Shown in pieces: positions 34,458 to 43,327 of a stretch of DNA of 64,000 nt. This stretch comes from Stutzerimonas xanthomarina DSM 18231 (lineage in GTDB: Bacteria; Pseudomonadota; Gammaproteobacteria; Pseudomonadales; Pseudomonadaceae). The stretch covers positions 124,001 to 188,000 of the forward strand of contig NZ_FQXA01000003.1 of assembly GCF_900129835.1 (NCBI RefSeq), written 5' to 3'. Position 1 is the stretch's first letter. Each line of letters begins with the position of its first letter. The notes beneath the pieces are model-generated. The model did no database searches. It had not been told where the DNA came from and was given only the letters and a program-made list of their open reading frames with translations. A program made the translations under genes and the position numbers.

Positions 34458-35696
34458 TTACGTCCCTCCCCTTGCAGCCGAGGCGAGATCCCACATCGGC
34501 AAAAACACACCGAGTGCCAGTACCAGCACCATCACGCCCATACAAACGATAAGAATGGGCTCGATGGCGTCCGCCAGTTGCTTGAGGTCGTAGTCGACTT
34601 CCTGTTCGTAGAAATCAGCCACTTCAATAAAAAGGTCGTCCAGCGCGCCGGTTTCTTCGCCCACGGCCATCATCTGCAGGACCAGTGGAGTGAATAGGCC
34701 AGAGTTGTGGGCCGAGCGGGTCAGTGCTTCGCCGCGTTCGACGCTTTCGCGGATGCCGAGAATCGCCTGGCCAATATGCTGGTTGCCGACGCTGGCGCTG
34801 TTGATCGAGAGGGTCTGCAGCAACGGCACGCCGGCGCGGTACATCATCGCGAAGGTCCGGGTGAAACGCGCCAGAGCGATGCGTTCGAAGATGCAGCCGA
34901 CAATGGGCAGGCGCAATTTGATGCGGTCCCATTGGAGTCGTCCGGCATCGGTCTCGATCCATTTGAAGAAGGCGTAAAGCCCGCCAACGATGCCCAGCAG
35001 CAACAGCCACCAATAATCGCGCATGAAGTTGGAGGTGCCGATCAGCACGCGGGTGGCCCAGGGCAACTGGGCGTGGAACTGGGCGAAAACCTTGGCAAAC
35101 GCCGGGATCACCAGGAGGTTGATCACTGCCAGCGCGACGCCCATGGCGACCATGACAAAGATGGGATAACGAGTCGCCTGCTTGATGCGCTTGCGGGTTT
35201 CGCGCTCCAGCTCGAGGTAGGCCGACAGCTGCTTGAAGGCCTGATCAAGCTGGCCGGTGTTCTCGCCGACGCTGACCATGCTGACGAACAGGTTGTTGAA
35301 CACCTTGGGGTGGGCGTTCAGCGCCACGGCCATCGATTGTCCGCTTTCCAGGCTGGCGCGCACGTCTTGCAGGATCTGCCGGAAAAACAGGTTTCGGTTC
35401 GACTCGGCCAGACCGCCAATGGCGCGGATGATCGGCACGCCAGCCTTGCTCAGGCTGTACATCTGGCGACTGAAGATGATCAGCTCATCCAGATCAACGC
35501 GCTTGCGCCGCAGCTTTTCGCGCAGCACCGCCAACGCATCGCCACTGCCCGTCTGGCTCTCGCTGGCCTCGATGGTCAGCGGAGTGATTTGCCGCGACAG
35601 CAATTCGCCGGCGACGGAATCAGCGCTGGTGCCTTCGAGCGCTCCGCTGATCTTGACGCCCTGGGCATTACGGCCGGTGTAGCGGAAGGCAGGCAT
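34458..35696 (-). CDS. mshG: MSHA pilus platform protein MshG
   Basis: 412 residues from the ATG at 35694-35696, which begins MPAFRYTGRNAQG as in the PilC/GspF family; the frame extends upstream without resemblance. It has two T2SSF domains (about residues 70-195 and 275-395) and three membrane helices (near 170, 220 and 380). As the inner-membrane platform it couples the MshE ATPase to pilin assembly. The gap to mshE on the 5' side is 379 bp and full of REP palindromes. Confidence 0.93.
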   Translation of the reverse strand: MPAFRYTGRNAQGVKISGALEGTSADSVAGELLSRQITPLTIEASESQTGSGDALAVLREKLRRKRVDLDELIIFSRQMYSLSKAGVPIIRAIGGLAESNRNLFFRQILQDVRASLESGQSMAVALNAHPKVFNNLFVSMVSVGENTGQLDQAFKQLSAYLELERETRKRIKQATRYPIFVMVAMGVALAVINLLVIPAFAKVFAQFHAQLPWATRVLIGTSNFMRDYWWLLLLGIVGGLYAFFKWIETDAGRLQWDRIKLRLPIVGCIFERIALARFTRTFAMMYRAGVPLLQTLSINSASVGNQHIGQAILGIRESVERGEALTRSAHNSGLFTPLVLQMMAVGEETGALDDLFIEVADFYEQEVDYDLKQLADAIEPILIVCMGVMVLVLALGVFLPMWDLASAARGGT

Positions 35697-35819
35697 CAGG
35701 CGCACCCTCCGGCAATTTGGAGCGCCGAAAGCGTGATGCCAACCAGAGCCGGCGAGCCGACCGAGTGTCCGTAGGCGCGAGCGCGCACGGGAAGGTTGTG
35801 CGCCGCTGAACATCCCGGA

Positions 35820-35844
35820 TTCGCCAGCAAGCTGGCTCCTACAA
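35820..35844. repeat. REP palindrome 1 in the mshE-mshG gap
   Basis: TTCGCCAGCAAGCTGGCTCC followed by TACAA; core GCCAGC-AA-GCTGGC forms a hairpin. Preceded by an ATCCCGG block also found before the third copy. Confidence 0.75.
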
Positions 35845-35970
35845 AAACAGCGGAACTCGCCTGGATATCAACATGAATCAAAGCCGAACGTTGGACTTGG
35901 TTAATCCGAAGCCCCTCCACATTCTGGGGAGTGGCCGTGCGCTGGTGAGATGTAGCGCTACCCACGCGGT

Positions 35971-35995
35971 TGTAGGAGCGAGCTTGCTCGCGAAC
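35971..35995. repeat. REP palindrome 2 in the mshE-mshG gap
   Basis: TGTAGGAGCGAGCTTGCTCG then CGAAC; opposite orientation to copies 1 and 3, so the three form a BIME-like cluster. Confidence 0.75.
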
Positions 35996-36020
35996 GCCGT
36001 GCTCCGCCGAGCATCCCGGG

Positions 36021-36045
36021 TTCGCCAGCAAGCTGGCTCCTACAA
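36021..36045. repeat. REP palindrome 3 in the mshE-mshG gap
   Basis: Identical in its 25 bases to copy 1 and facing the same way. The flanking CGCCG(A/C)(G/A)CATCCCGG stretch is shared with copy 1. Confidence 0.75.
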
Positions 36046-36075
36046 GAGCAGTGCGGCGTGGAGTGGGCACGGCGA

Positions 36076-37800
36076 TCACGCGCTCACCTCATCATCTGCC
36101 AACGTGGCGCAGACCTTGAGCACTTCGTCGACGCTGGTGATGCCGCCGATGGCGTAATCCAGCGCACATTCGGCCAGCGGACGGTAGTGCGGCTGTAGAC
36201 GGGCAGCTTCGGCAAAACCTTGCGGATCACCACGGCGCAGCGCCGCAATCATCGGCTCGTCGAGCTCGAGCAGTTCGTAGACACCGACACGTCCGCTGTA
36301 TCCACTGTTGTGGCACTGGTGGCAGCCGCTGCCGCGACGGAAACGCTTGTCGGCCAGCGAGCCGCCATGCAGCGTCTCCAGCCAAACCAGCTGACGCGCA
36401 TCCGGCTGATGATCTTCCTGGCAGTTCTCGCAGACGCGGCGAATCAAACGCTGGGCCAGCACCGCGTTGAGCGCCGTGGCGACGAGGAAGGGCTCCACGC
36501 CCATGTCGATCAGGCGCATGGCCGACGTCAGCGCATCGTTGGTGTGCAGCGTGGACAGCACCAGGTGACCGGTGAGCGCCGCGCGCAGGCCGATCTCCGC
36601 GGTTTCCTGGTCACGGATTTCGCCGACCAGTACGATGTCCGGGTCCTGACGCAGGGCGGCGCGCAACACGCGGGCAAAGGTCAGTTCGATCTTGGCGTTG
36701 ACCTGCACCTGGTTGACCCGCGGTAGGCGGTATTCCACCGGGTCTTCCACAGTGATGATCTTCTTTTCCGGGCTGTTCAGCTCAGAGAGGCCGGCGTACA
36801 GCGTGGTGGTCTTGCCCGAACCGGTCGGGCCGGTGACCAGCACCATGCCATGGGGCCGTTGCAGCAAGCGACGGAAGCGTTCGAGCATCGCTGCCGGCAT
36901 GCCAGTGCCATCGAGTTTGAACATCGCCCCGCTCTGATCGAGCAGACGCATCACCACCGATTCGCCGAACTGCACCGGCATGGTCGATACCCGCACGTCG
37001 AGGTTGCGGTTCTTCACCCGGATATTGAAGCGACCGTCCTGCGGCAGGCGTTTTTCGGAGATGTCCAGGCCGGACATGATTTTCAGGCGCATGACGAGCG
37101 CCGAGGCGACCCGGTGCTCCTTCATCACCTGTTCGTTGAGCACGCCGTCGATACGCTGGCGAATCCGCACCACGCCTTCGTCGGGCTCGATGTGAATATC
37201 GGACGCCTTCATCTGCACGGCATCTTCGAACAGTGTTTGCAGCAGACGCACCACTGGTGCATCGCTGTTGCTGTCTGCGCCGAGGCGCGAGAGATCGAAA
37301 TCACTGTCTTGCAGTTCGCCTTCCAGCTCACCGGCCAGCGACGCGATTTCGCTGGTACGTCGGTAAAGCTGGTCGAGCGCGCCGAGCAACTCGCTTTCGC
37401 GCACCACGGCCGGGAACACCCGCTTGCCCAGCAAGCGCTCCATCTCGTCCTGGGCAAACAGGTCGAGTGGATCGGTCATGCCGACCAGCACGCCCTCAGC
37501 CTGGCGCGACAGTACGATGACGCGGAAACGCCGTGCCATCGCCTCGGGCAGGCTTTGTGTCAATTGATTGTCGAACTTGTAGTGTTTGAGCTCGACGAAC
37601 GGAATCTGCAATTGCTCGGAAAGCGCTCGGAGCAGGCGGCCTTCATCGATGAAGCCGAGGTCCAGCACCGTGCGGCCCAGCTTGGAGCCGGTCCGTTTCT
37701 GATCCTGCAGCGCGAGTTGCAACTGAGCGTCACTGATCAGCCCAGCCTGGACCAGCAGGTCGCCGAGGCGAATCTTGCGCTGGCGGATGTCCTGAGTCAT
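36076..37800 (-). CDS. mshE: MSHA pilus assembly ATPase MshE
   Basis: 574 residues of the GspE/PilB secretion ATPase family. The N-terminal domain (about 1-145) corresponds to the MshEN module that binds cyclic-di-GMP in Vibrio MshE; its motif region (RKIRLGDLLVQAGLI, LPEAMARRF) is present. The ATPase core has Walker A GPTGSGKTTT, an Asp box and the Walker B GEIRDQETAE, and a tetracysteine zinc motif (CENC...CHQC). It powers MSHA pilus extension. c-di-GMP binding is inferred from the family. Overlaps mshN by four bases. Confidence 0.94.
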   Translation of the reverse strand: MTQDIRQRKIRLGDLLVQAGLISDAQLQLALQDQKRTGSKLGRTVLDLGFIDEGRLLRALSEQLQIPFVELKHYKFDNQLTQSLPEAMARRFRVIVLSRQAEGVLVGMTDPLDLFAQDEMERLLGKRVFPAVVRESELLGALDQLYRRTSEIASLAGELEGELQDSDFDLSRLGADSNSDAPVVRLLQTLFEDAVQMKASDIHIEPDEGVVRIRQRIDGVLNEQVMKEHRVASALVMRLKIMSGLDISEKRLPQDGRFNIRVKNRNLDVRVSTMPVQFGESVVMRLLDQSGAMFKLDGTGMPAAMLERFRRLLQRPHGMVLVTGPTGSGKTTTLYAGLSELNSPEKKIITVEDPVEYRLPRVNQVQVNAKIELTFARVLRAALRQDPDIVLVGEIRDQETAEIGLRAALTGHLVLSTLHTNDALTSAMRLIDMGVEPFLVATALNAVLAQRLIRRVCENCQEDHQPDARQLVWLETLHGGSLADKRFRRGSGCHQCHNSGYSGRVGVYELLELDEPMIAALRRGDPQGFAEAARLQPHYRPLAECALDYAIGGITSVDEVLKVCATLADDEVSA

Positions 37801-39203
37801 TGCGTCCCTCCGAGGGAACCGGCGCGTTCGTTGGCGAACCGACGCGCGCTTTCATCCAGCCCCTGCCCTTGTAGGGCGAGCCGGTAATGCCGACCGGCCT
37901 GCGCCGGCTGATCGAGTTGTTCCAGCGCGATGGCCAGGCCGAGCTGCCATGCGCCCTGCCCGGGTTGAACAGCCACCAACTGACGGTAAGTCGCCACGCT
38001 TGCCGCCCAGTCACCGACCTGCTGGTACAGGGCTGCCAGCAGCGCGTGATACGCCGTGTTGCGCTGTAAGGATGGTGCGCTCTGCTGCAGCGTCGTGATG
38101 GCCGCATCTTGATCGCCGAGCTGCAACTGGCCGCGTGCAAGCAGCTCGCGCAACTGCGCATCGAACGGACGCGCCTGCAACTGAGCCGGCAGCCACTTCA
38201 GCAATGCGGCGGCGTCGCCGGCGCTGAGGTACGCACGGGCCAGCCAGCGGCTGATCTCTGGGTTGTCCGGCTGTGCCTGATGCAGTGCCTGCAGTTGCTG
38301 AATGGCCAATAGATGATCACCGCGATCCAACGCGTCGCGGGCAAGGGCAAGGGCATCGGGCTGATGCGCACCGATCGTGACGTTTCCGGCCACTGCGGGG
38401 GCAGCGGGTTCGACGGCAGCCGCCGTACGGCGCACAGCCTGGGGCTCGGGAGTCGACTTGACACGCGCGGGCTCGCTTGGCGCCTCTGCCGGTTCGGCTT
38501 CACGGGTTACCCAGTCCGGCAACTGCACCTCGTCCAGATCCGGCGCCTCGGCAGCCGGCGTCGATACGGATTGCGCGTCGGCATCCGCCGCGCTGTCAAA
38601 CGACACGTCCAACCACAGCTGTGAGCGATCGCCAATCGACTCAAGCCGATCAGCCACATTCAACCGATCGCCGAAACCGATGATCAGCACCTGGACGTCG
38701 CCATCCTGCGCCTCGATGCGCCACGACAGCGTCTGCCCTTCTTTCTCGATACGCCCGGTGCGTGCCTCGCCAGTGAACTGGACATCGTTGAGCAGGAAGC
38801 TGACCGAGCCGGTCGTATCGATACGCTGATAACTGACGGATCGATCAAGCAGCAGTTGCAGGACGAAACGTCGCCCGTCGTTTTGCGGCAACACGTCCAG
38901 CAGTCGCGCCATGGGGACAACCTCCGGCGGCGGCGCAACCTCTTCGATCAATGCCGGGACAACAGGGGCCGAGACAACGCTGGGCTGGGCAACCAGCTGC
39001 AGGCGCTCGGACAACAGGAATAGCCCAACGGCCGCCACCACAATGGCCGCAACGACCAACAACGCGCGACGCAGGCGTCCGTAGCGTTCGCGTCTTGCTG
39101 CAGCGGCTTCGTCCACCGCATAGAGGCTGCCCAGCTGTTCACGTTCAGCCGGCGCCGCACGGCGAGCCTCCAGATCCCGCAGCATGTCGTTGACCAGGCT
39201 CAC
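37797..39203 (-). CDS. mshN: MSHA biogenesis TPR protein MshN
   Basis: 468 residues from a GTG at 39201-39203, giving MSLVNDMLRDLEARR, the usual MshN N-terminus, and a four-base overlap with mshM. One membrane helix (ALLVVAAIVVAAVGLFLLS, about residues 41-60) is followed by an AMIN-like or beta-rich part (about 90-215), an alanine/proline-rich linker, and tetratricopeptide repeats in the C-terminal 200 residues. It probably works in the periplasm next to the secretin or pilin complex, as PilF/PilW-like TPR proteins do; details unknown. Confidence 0.88.
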   Translation of the reverse strand: MSLVNDMLRDLEARRAAPAEREQLGSLYAVDEAAAARRERYGRLRRALLVVAAIVVAAVGLFLLSERLQLVAQPSVVSAPVVPALIEEVAPPPEVVPMARLLDVLPQNDGRRFVLQLLLDRSVSYQRIDTTGSVSFLLNDVQFTGEARTGRIEKEGQTLSWRIEAQDGDVQVLIIGFGDRLNVADRLESIGDRSQLWLDVSFDSAADADAQSVSTPAAEAPDLDEVQLPDWVTREAEPAEAPSEPARVKSTPEPQAVRRTAAAVEPAAPAVAGNVTIGAHQPDALALARDALDRGDHLLAIQQLQALHQAQPDNPEISRWLARAYLSAGDAAALLKWLPAQLQARPFDAQLRELLARGQLQLGDQDAAITTLQQSAPSLQRNTAYHALLAALYQQVGDWAASVATYRQLVAVQPGQGAWQLGLAIALEQLDQPAQAGRHYRLALQGQGLDESARRFANERAGSLGGTQ

Positions 39204-40132
39204 GGCAGCACCTCGGCAAGTTGCGCCAGCCAGGGCCAGGCACCGGCGATCAGTGCCAGCGACAGGCAGCCAGCGGCCATTTTCCAACCGAGGATTCGTG
39301 AGGCGTTTCGCCAGAACGGTTTCGCGCCTTCGGTATCGTCCAGCGCGCGACGGACATGGCGGGCCAGGACCTGACGAGACCCTTCACCGAACGCCACCAT
39401 CAGGCACTTGTTCGCCAGGATGTTGAGCAACCGTGGAATTCCGCCACTGCCGCGTACCAGCAAACGTACCGCCGCAGCCTTGAACAACGGCTCGCCACGG
39501 TAGCCGGCGACGGCCAGCCGCTCCTGCAGGTAGCGCATGGCATCGCTGACATCCAGCGGTCGCAGGCTATAGGAAAAGGTGATGCGCTGACGCAACTGGC
39601 GGAAGTCTTCCCGGGCCAGCGTCGCGTCCAGTTCCGGCTGGCCGAACAGCACCACCTGCAGCAGCTTGCGCTGCTCGGTCTCGAGGTTGGTCAGCAGGCG
39701 CAGGGCTTCCAGCGTCGCCGTCGGCAGCGCCTGGGCTTCGTCGATCAGCAGGACGGTGCTCTTGCCCAGCGCGGCCAGCTCGATCAGGCGCGCGTGGAGC
39801 GCTGTGAGCAAGCCGTGGTTGTCCAGTTCGTCCGCCTCGGCAATATGCAGTTCGTGCGCCAGCGACTGACGCAATGCCATCGGCGTCAACGTCGGGTTCG
39901 GCAACCAGGCGACCTGATAACGTTCGATGTCAAGTTCATTCATCAGCGCGCGGCAGAGCAGCGTCTTGCCCGTGCCCACCTCACCGGTGACTTTGATGAA
40001 GCCTTCACCTTCGCCCAGCGCCACGCGCAGCAGATTGAGGCAGGCCTGATACGGCGCCAGCTGGACCATGAAGCCGGTGTTCGGCGTCAGCGCGAATGGC
40101 TTCTCACGCAGGCCGAAAAATGCTTCGTACAT
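39200..40132 (-). CDS. mshM: MSHA biogenesis AAA ATPase MshM (ExeA-like)
   Basis: 310 residues. N-terminal YEAFFGLREKPFALTPN is the ExeA/GspA-type opening; Walker A GEVGTGKT and Walker B LLIDEAQ follow, then sensor QPELDATL. A single C-terminal membrane helix (about 280-300) anchors it. ExeA-type ATPases help secretin multimers assemble through the peptidoglycan; MshM lacks the periplasmic peptidoglycan-binding part, which may be provided by MshN. It sits 8 bp after mshL. Confidence 0.92.
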   Translation of the reverse strand: MYEAFFGLREKPFALTPNTGFMVQLAPYQACLNLLRVALGEGEGFIKVTGEVGTGKTLLCRALMNELDIERYQVAWLPNPTLTPMALRQSLAHELHIAEADELDNHGLLTALHARLIELAALGKSTVLLIDEAQALPTATLEALRLLTNLETEQRKLLQVVLFGQPELDATLAREDFRQLRQRITFSYSLRPLDVSDAMRYLQERLAVAGYRGEPLFKAAAVRLLVRGSGGIPRLLNILANKCLMVAFGEGSRQVLARHVRRALDDTEGAKPFWRNASRILGWKMAAGCLSLALIAGAWPWLAQLAEVLP

Positions 40133-40140
40133 ACCGGCCG

Positions 40141-41742
40141 TTACCTGATCGACCGAAAGGATTCGGCAGATTTGCGCAGATCATCCAGCCAGGCCTGGTC
40201 GTCCACCACCTGCGGGCGCATGAGAATGACGAGTTCGGTCTGTTGCAGGGCCTTGCGCTGCTGCTGAAACAGCGTGCCTACCACCGGCAGCTTCGATGCC
40301 CAGGGGATGTTCGCATCGGTGTTGGTATTGCGGTTTTCCAGCAGACCGCCAATGACGACAACCTGGCCGCTGCGGGCGCGCACGATGGAGTCGGACTGAC
40401 GCGTGGTCGAAAGCGCCAGCGGCAGATTGAAAACGTTGTCCGAGCCGCCCAGCTGGATGCTCTTGTTCTGGTCCTGTACGCGGCTGACGGTGGGCCGCAC
40501 GTGCAGCGTGACCTGGCCGTGCTCGTCGATCTGCGGTGTGACGTCCAGCGAGATTCCGGAGAAGAACGGAGTCAGGGTGATATCCAGATCCGGCGCGGTG
40601 GTACCACCGACCAGGGAAGTGGTGGTGGTCGAGACATCAGTCACGAAAAACTCATCGGTGCCGACCTTGATCACCGCCTTCTGGTTGTTCAGGGTGGAAA
40701 TCCGCGGGCTGGACAGCACCCGAACTTCGCCTTGCGTCTCCAACAGCTGCAATACACCGCTGAAATCGCCGACCTGCACAGCCGCACTGAACACACCGCC
40801 GACACTGTTCGGCCCGCTCAGGGTGTCGCCTTGCACGCCAAGGCTGAAATCGGCGTTGCCCATGCTGCCGAGCTGCGCCCAGTTGATGCCGGACTGAAAG
40901 CCGTCGGACAAATTGACTTCGAGAATCTTGGTTTCGAGGATGACCTGGCGCTGCAGGTTGCGCTGCGCCTGAACCAGAAAACGCTCAACCGCCTGCTGGT
41001 CCGCGCTGGAGGCCCGCACCACCAGTAATCCGCTCTGCGGATTGACCACGACCTGATTACCCTCCTCGGCGCCGATCATCATTTCGATCACTGCGCGCAC
41101 TTCGCTCCAGAAGTCGACGTTGCTGGTGGTCAGCAACTGGCTGGCGTTGACCGTCGAGGAGCTGGTGCTGGTCGTGGTACCGGCCGCGCCGACCCCCGTA
41201 TCTTCGCTGCTGGTGACCTGACCCGAACTCACACGCGTATCGGTCATACCCTGGCGCTGAACGTTGAGGTAGTCCAGATCGTAGGTACGGGTGATCGCCT
41301 GATTGGGCTGGATCTGATAGCCGTAGGCAGTGCGGCGGTAATCGTAGCCGTAGCTATCCCGGACCGCCGCCAGGGTTTCTTCGAGCGTGACGTTACGCAG
41401 GCTGAAGGTCACGTTGCCGGTCACCCCAGGGTGCACCAGCAGATTCTCCCCAGCGCTTTCCATCAGGCTCAAGAAAAACTCGCGGGCCGGCATGTCGCTG
41501 ACCGCCACATCAAAACGTGGTCCCGTTACGATGCGGCCATCGCCCATCGCCAACGGTGGGATCAGACCTGCCTGTACCGAAACCGGCGGAACAACCTTCA
41601 GCTGATTCTGTTCGAGGCTCTCCTCGAACAAACGATTGCTCTGCTCGTACAGGCGCTTGTCGCCGTCTTCGAAGGTCTGGCAGGCAGACAGCAGGCAGAA
41701 CAGGCTCAACACGCCGAAGCGAGACATCTGGGTCGGCATCAT
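40141..41742 (-). CDS. mshL: MSHA pilus secretin MshL
   Basis: 533 residues. The signal peptide ends in a lipobox (CLLSACQ), so this secretin is itself a lipoprotein. An N-terminal secretin/TonB short domain (about 85-150, GNVTFSLRNVTLEETLAAV) precedes the NolW-like N domains and the C-terminal secretin beta-barrel domain (about 330-500, including VRVLSSPRISTLNNQKAVI and QIDEHGQVTLHVRPT). It forms the outer-membrane pore through which the pilus passes. Overlaps mshK by four bases. Confidence 0.94.
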   Translation of the reverse strand: MMPTQMSRFGVLSLFCLLSACQTFEDGDKRLYEQSNRLFEESLEQNQLKVVPPVSVQAGLIPPLAMGDGRIVTGPRFDVAVSDMPAREFFLSLMESAGENLLVHPGVTGNVTFSLRNVTLEETLAAVRDSYGYDYRRTAYGYQIQPNQAITRTYDLDYLNVQRQGMTDTRVSSGQVTSSEDTGVGAAGTTTSTSSSTVNASQLLTTSNVDFWSEVRAVIEMMIGAEEGNQVVVNPQSGLLVVRASSADQQAVERFLVQAQRNLQRQVILETKILEVNLSDGFQSGINWAQLGSMGNADFSLGVQGDTLSGPNSVGGVFSAAVQVGDFSGVLQLLETQGEVRVLSSPRISTLNNQKAVIKVGTDEFFVTDVSTTTTSLVGGTTAPDLDITLTPFFSGISLDVTPQIDEHGQVTLHVRPTVSRVQDQNKSIQLGGSDNVFNLPLALSTTRQSDSIVRARSGQVVVIGGLLENRNTNTDANIPWASKLPVVGTLFQQQRKALQQTELVILMRPQVVDDQAWLDDLRKSAESFRSIR

Positions 41743-42086
41743 GGCTGGGTACGGCTCGTTTGAATAATGGGGGCGCTCAGGTGCAGCTCTTGCTGCTGAC
41801 CCTGGCGATCAATGACGACGGAGTGCGCGCGGATCTCGGCAATACGGGCGTTGGCAAAATGATCACCGACCTTCAGGGTCTGCCCATCGATCACGGCGTG
41901 AGCACGACCTCCGTTGCGCAGAATGGCCTGCAAGCGCAACACCGAGGTCGCCTCGACTGGCGCGTCGCTGACGCTTCGTCCGGCGGGCGGCTGGGTCGGG
42001 TCTAGTGCGAGCACGGATGGGGCGGCAACCAGCGAAGCCAGGCCGAGGATCTTGACGGCAAACTTAAACACCAACCCACCCCGCAT
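41739..42086 (-). CDS. mshK: MSHA biogenesis protein MshK
   Basis: 115 residues as drawn; a GTG five codons in (at 42071) gives a more normal signal peptide start (VFKFAVKILGLASLVAAP) and a smaller overlap with mshJ, so either is possible. After the signal sequence is the LDPTQPP motif and a small GspC/PilP-like beta domain (LQAILRNGGRAHAVIDGQTLKVGD). It probably links the inner-membrane complex to the secretin. Confidence 0.85.
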   Translation of the reverse strand: MRGGLVFKFAVKILGLASLVAAPSVLALDPTQPPAGRSVSDAPVEATSVLRLQAILRNGGRAHAVIDGQTLKVGDHFANARIAEIRAHSVVIDRQGQQQELHLSAPIIQTSRTQP

Positions 42087-42729
42087 CGCGACTCAAGGTA
42101 TGCAAGTCGAGGATAACGCGAGCCCGGCCGGCGCCCTCCTCGCCTACTTCGTAGTTCAGGCTGTCCCAATGCAGGCGCCAACCACTCGTCTGGATCGCGT
42201 TGAGATACGCCAGCAGCTCGAAATAGCCACCTTCGAGCGTCAGGCGCAGGCCATGGCGATAGAAGACCACAGGCGGTTTCTTCTGCTCCGTGCCTTCGGC
42301 GGTTGCGGTCGCAGGCATGGCGAGCGGCCCGCTCGAGCTTTCCAGGCCGACCAGTTTCAGCTTGGTCTGGTTGCGCAACAGCTCCTGCAGCAGTCCCTTC
42401 ATTCTGGCCGGCGATATCAGCGTGCTGGTTTCCAGGTCGATGCGCTGCAGCAGGTTGTCATGGTTGGCCTGGGCGGCAGCCAAGGCTTGGCGGTAGCTCA
42501 GGTTCGGATCGGCCGCGAGCTTGGCCTGGATTTCCAGCAAGCTGTTGTCGGCAGCAAGAAGGCGGGTATGCGCGTCCTGTTGCCGACTGGTTTCGGCCGC
42601 AATGCGCAGGCCCAGCGGCTCGGCGCCCAATAGCACGTAAAGCATGATCAGCAGTGCCAGCCCGACGCCATAGGTCAGCCATTGCTCGCGCGGCGCCAAA
42701 GCCTGCCAATGCTGGATGAGCTTATTCAT
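42064..42729 (-). CDS. mshJ: MSHA biogenesis protein MshJ (PilO/GspM-like)
   Basis: 221 residues. N-terminal cytoplasmic WQALAPREQW motif, one membrane helix (about residues 18-38), then a coiled-coil-prone stretch and a ferredoxin-like periplasmic domain, the design of PilO and GspM. It forms the inner-membrane alignment complex with the PilM/PilN-like neighbours. Overlaps the preceding gene by eight bases. Confidence 0.88.
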   Translation of the reverse strand: MNKLIQHWQALAPREQWLTYGVGLALLIMLYVLLGAEPLGLRIAAETSRQQDAHTRLLAADNSLLEIQAKLAADPNLSYRQALAAAQANHDNLLQRIDLETSTLISPARMKGLLQELLRNQTKLKLVGLESSSGPLAMPATATAEGTEQKKPPVVFYRHGLRLTLEGGYFELLAYLNAIQTSGWRLHWDSLNYEVGEEGAGRARVILDLHTLSRDAGWVGV

Positions 42730-43327
42730 CGTTCTGCTCCGTCATCGCTTGCGAGGACAAGCGGAATTGCAGCAGGTCGCGGTCGTCGCGCTGAAGATCG
42801 AAACGGGCGAATTCGCGTCCGCTGAACGCGCTGCTCTGCCCCAGACTCTGCAAATACAGCGGGAGAAGTTCCTGATCGTGCGTCAGACCTTGCAGCGCCA
42901 ACTCGTCCCCGCCCGCCTGCAGGCGAATCCGCGTCAGCCACAGCCCTTGCGGCGGGTGTCGATCAGCCAAGCCCTGCAGCAGCCCTGAAAAGCCGCTGCT
43001 GCGCTGCGCATCCAGCGTTTTGAGGTGATCGGCCAGTCGTTGCAGTTCGCGGTTCTCGGCTTCGCGTTTGGCCAGCTGCAGCGGGAGCTGCGGGTCGAGC
43101 ATTGGCTCGCGGAAATCCGCCTTGACCACGTCAAGCCTGGCCTCTGCCTGCGCGGCCTGTTGTTCGGCGGATACGGCAGCTTGGCCGGCCGCATGCAGCT
43201 GCCAACCCTGCCATGCGCCATGGATCGCCAGCACCGCGATAACCAGCGCGGCGCCGAGCTGCATCTGCCTGGGTCGTGGTCCGCCGCCGCTACGGCGCTC
43301 GCGTTGATAGAGGTTGATGTTCTGCAT
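42722..43327 (-). CDS. mshI2: PilN-like MSHA protein (MshI2)
   Basis: 201 residues beginning MQNINLYQRERR, the PilN-type N-terminal motif that binds the PilM-like partner, then a membrane helix (about 24-42), a coiled coil (about 45-105) and a periplasmic domain. Its ATG overlaps the stop of mshI (TGATG). Together with mshI and mshJ it makes the PilM-N-O-like inner-membrane complex. Confidence 0.85.
   Translation of the reverse strand: MQNINLYQRERRSGGGPRPRQMQLGAALVIAVLAIHGAWQGWQLHAAGQAAVSAEQQAAQAEARLDVVKADFREPMLDPQLPLQLAKREAENRELQRLADHLKTLDAQRSSGFSGLLQGLADRHPPQGLWLTRIRLQAGGDELALQGLTHDQELLPLYLQSLGQSSAFSGREFARFDLQRDDRDLLQFRLSSQAMTEQNDE

Noticed and set aside
34707-35774. 355-codon plus-strand open frame opposite mshG
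   Set aside because: Shadow of the platform protein gene, which has clear T2SSF domains.
36850-37887. 345-codon plus-strand open frame opposite mshE
   Set aside because: Shadow of the assembly ATPase gene with its intact Walker motifs on the minus strand.
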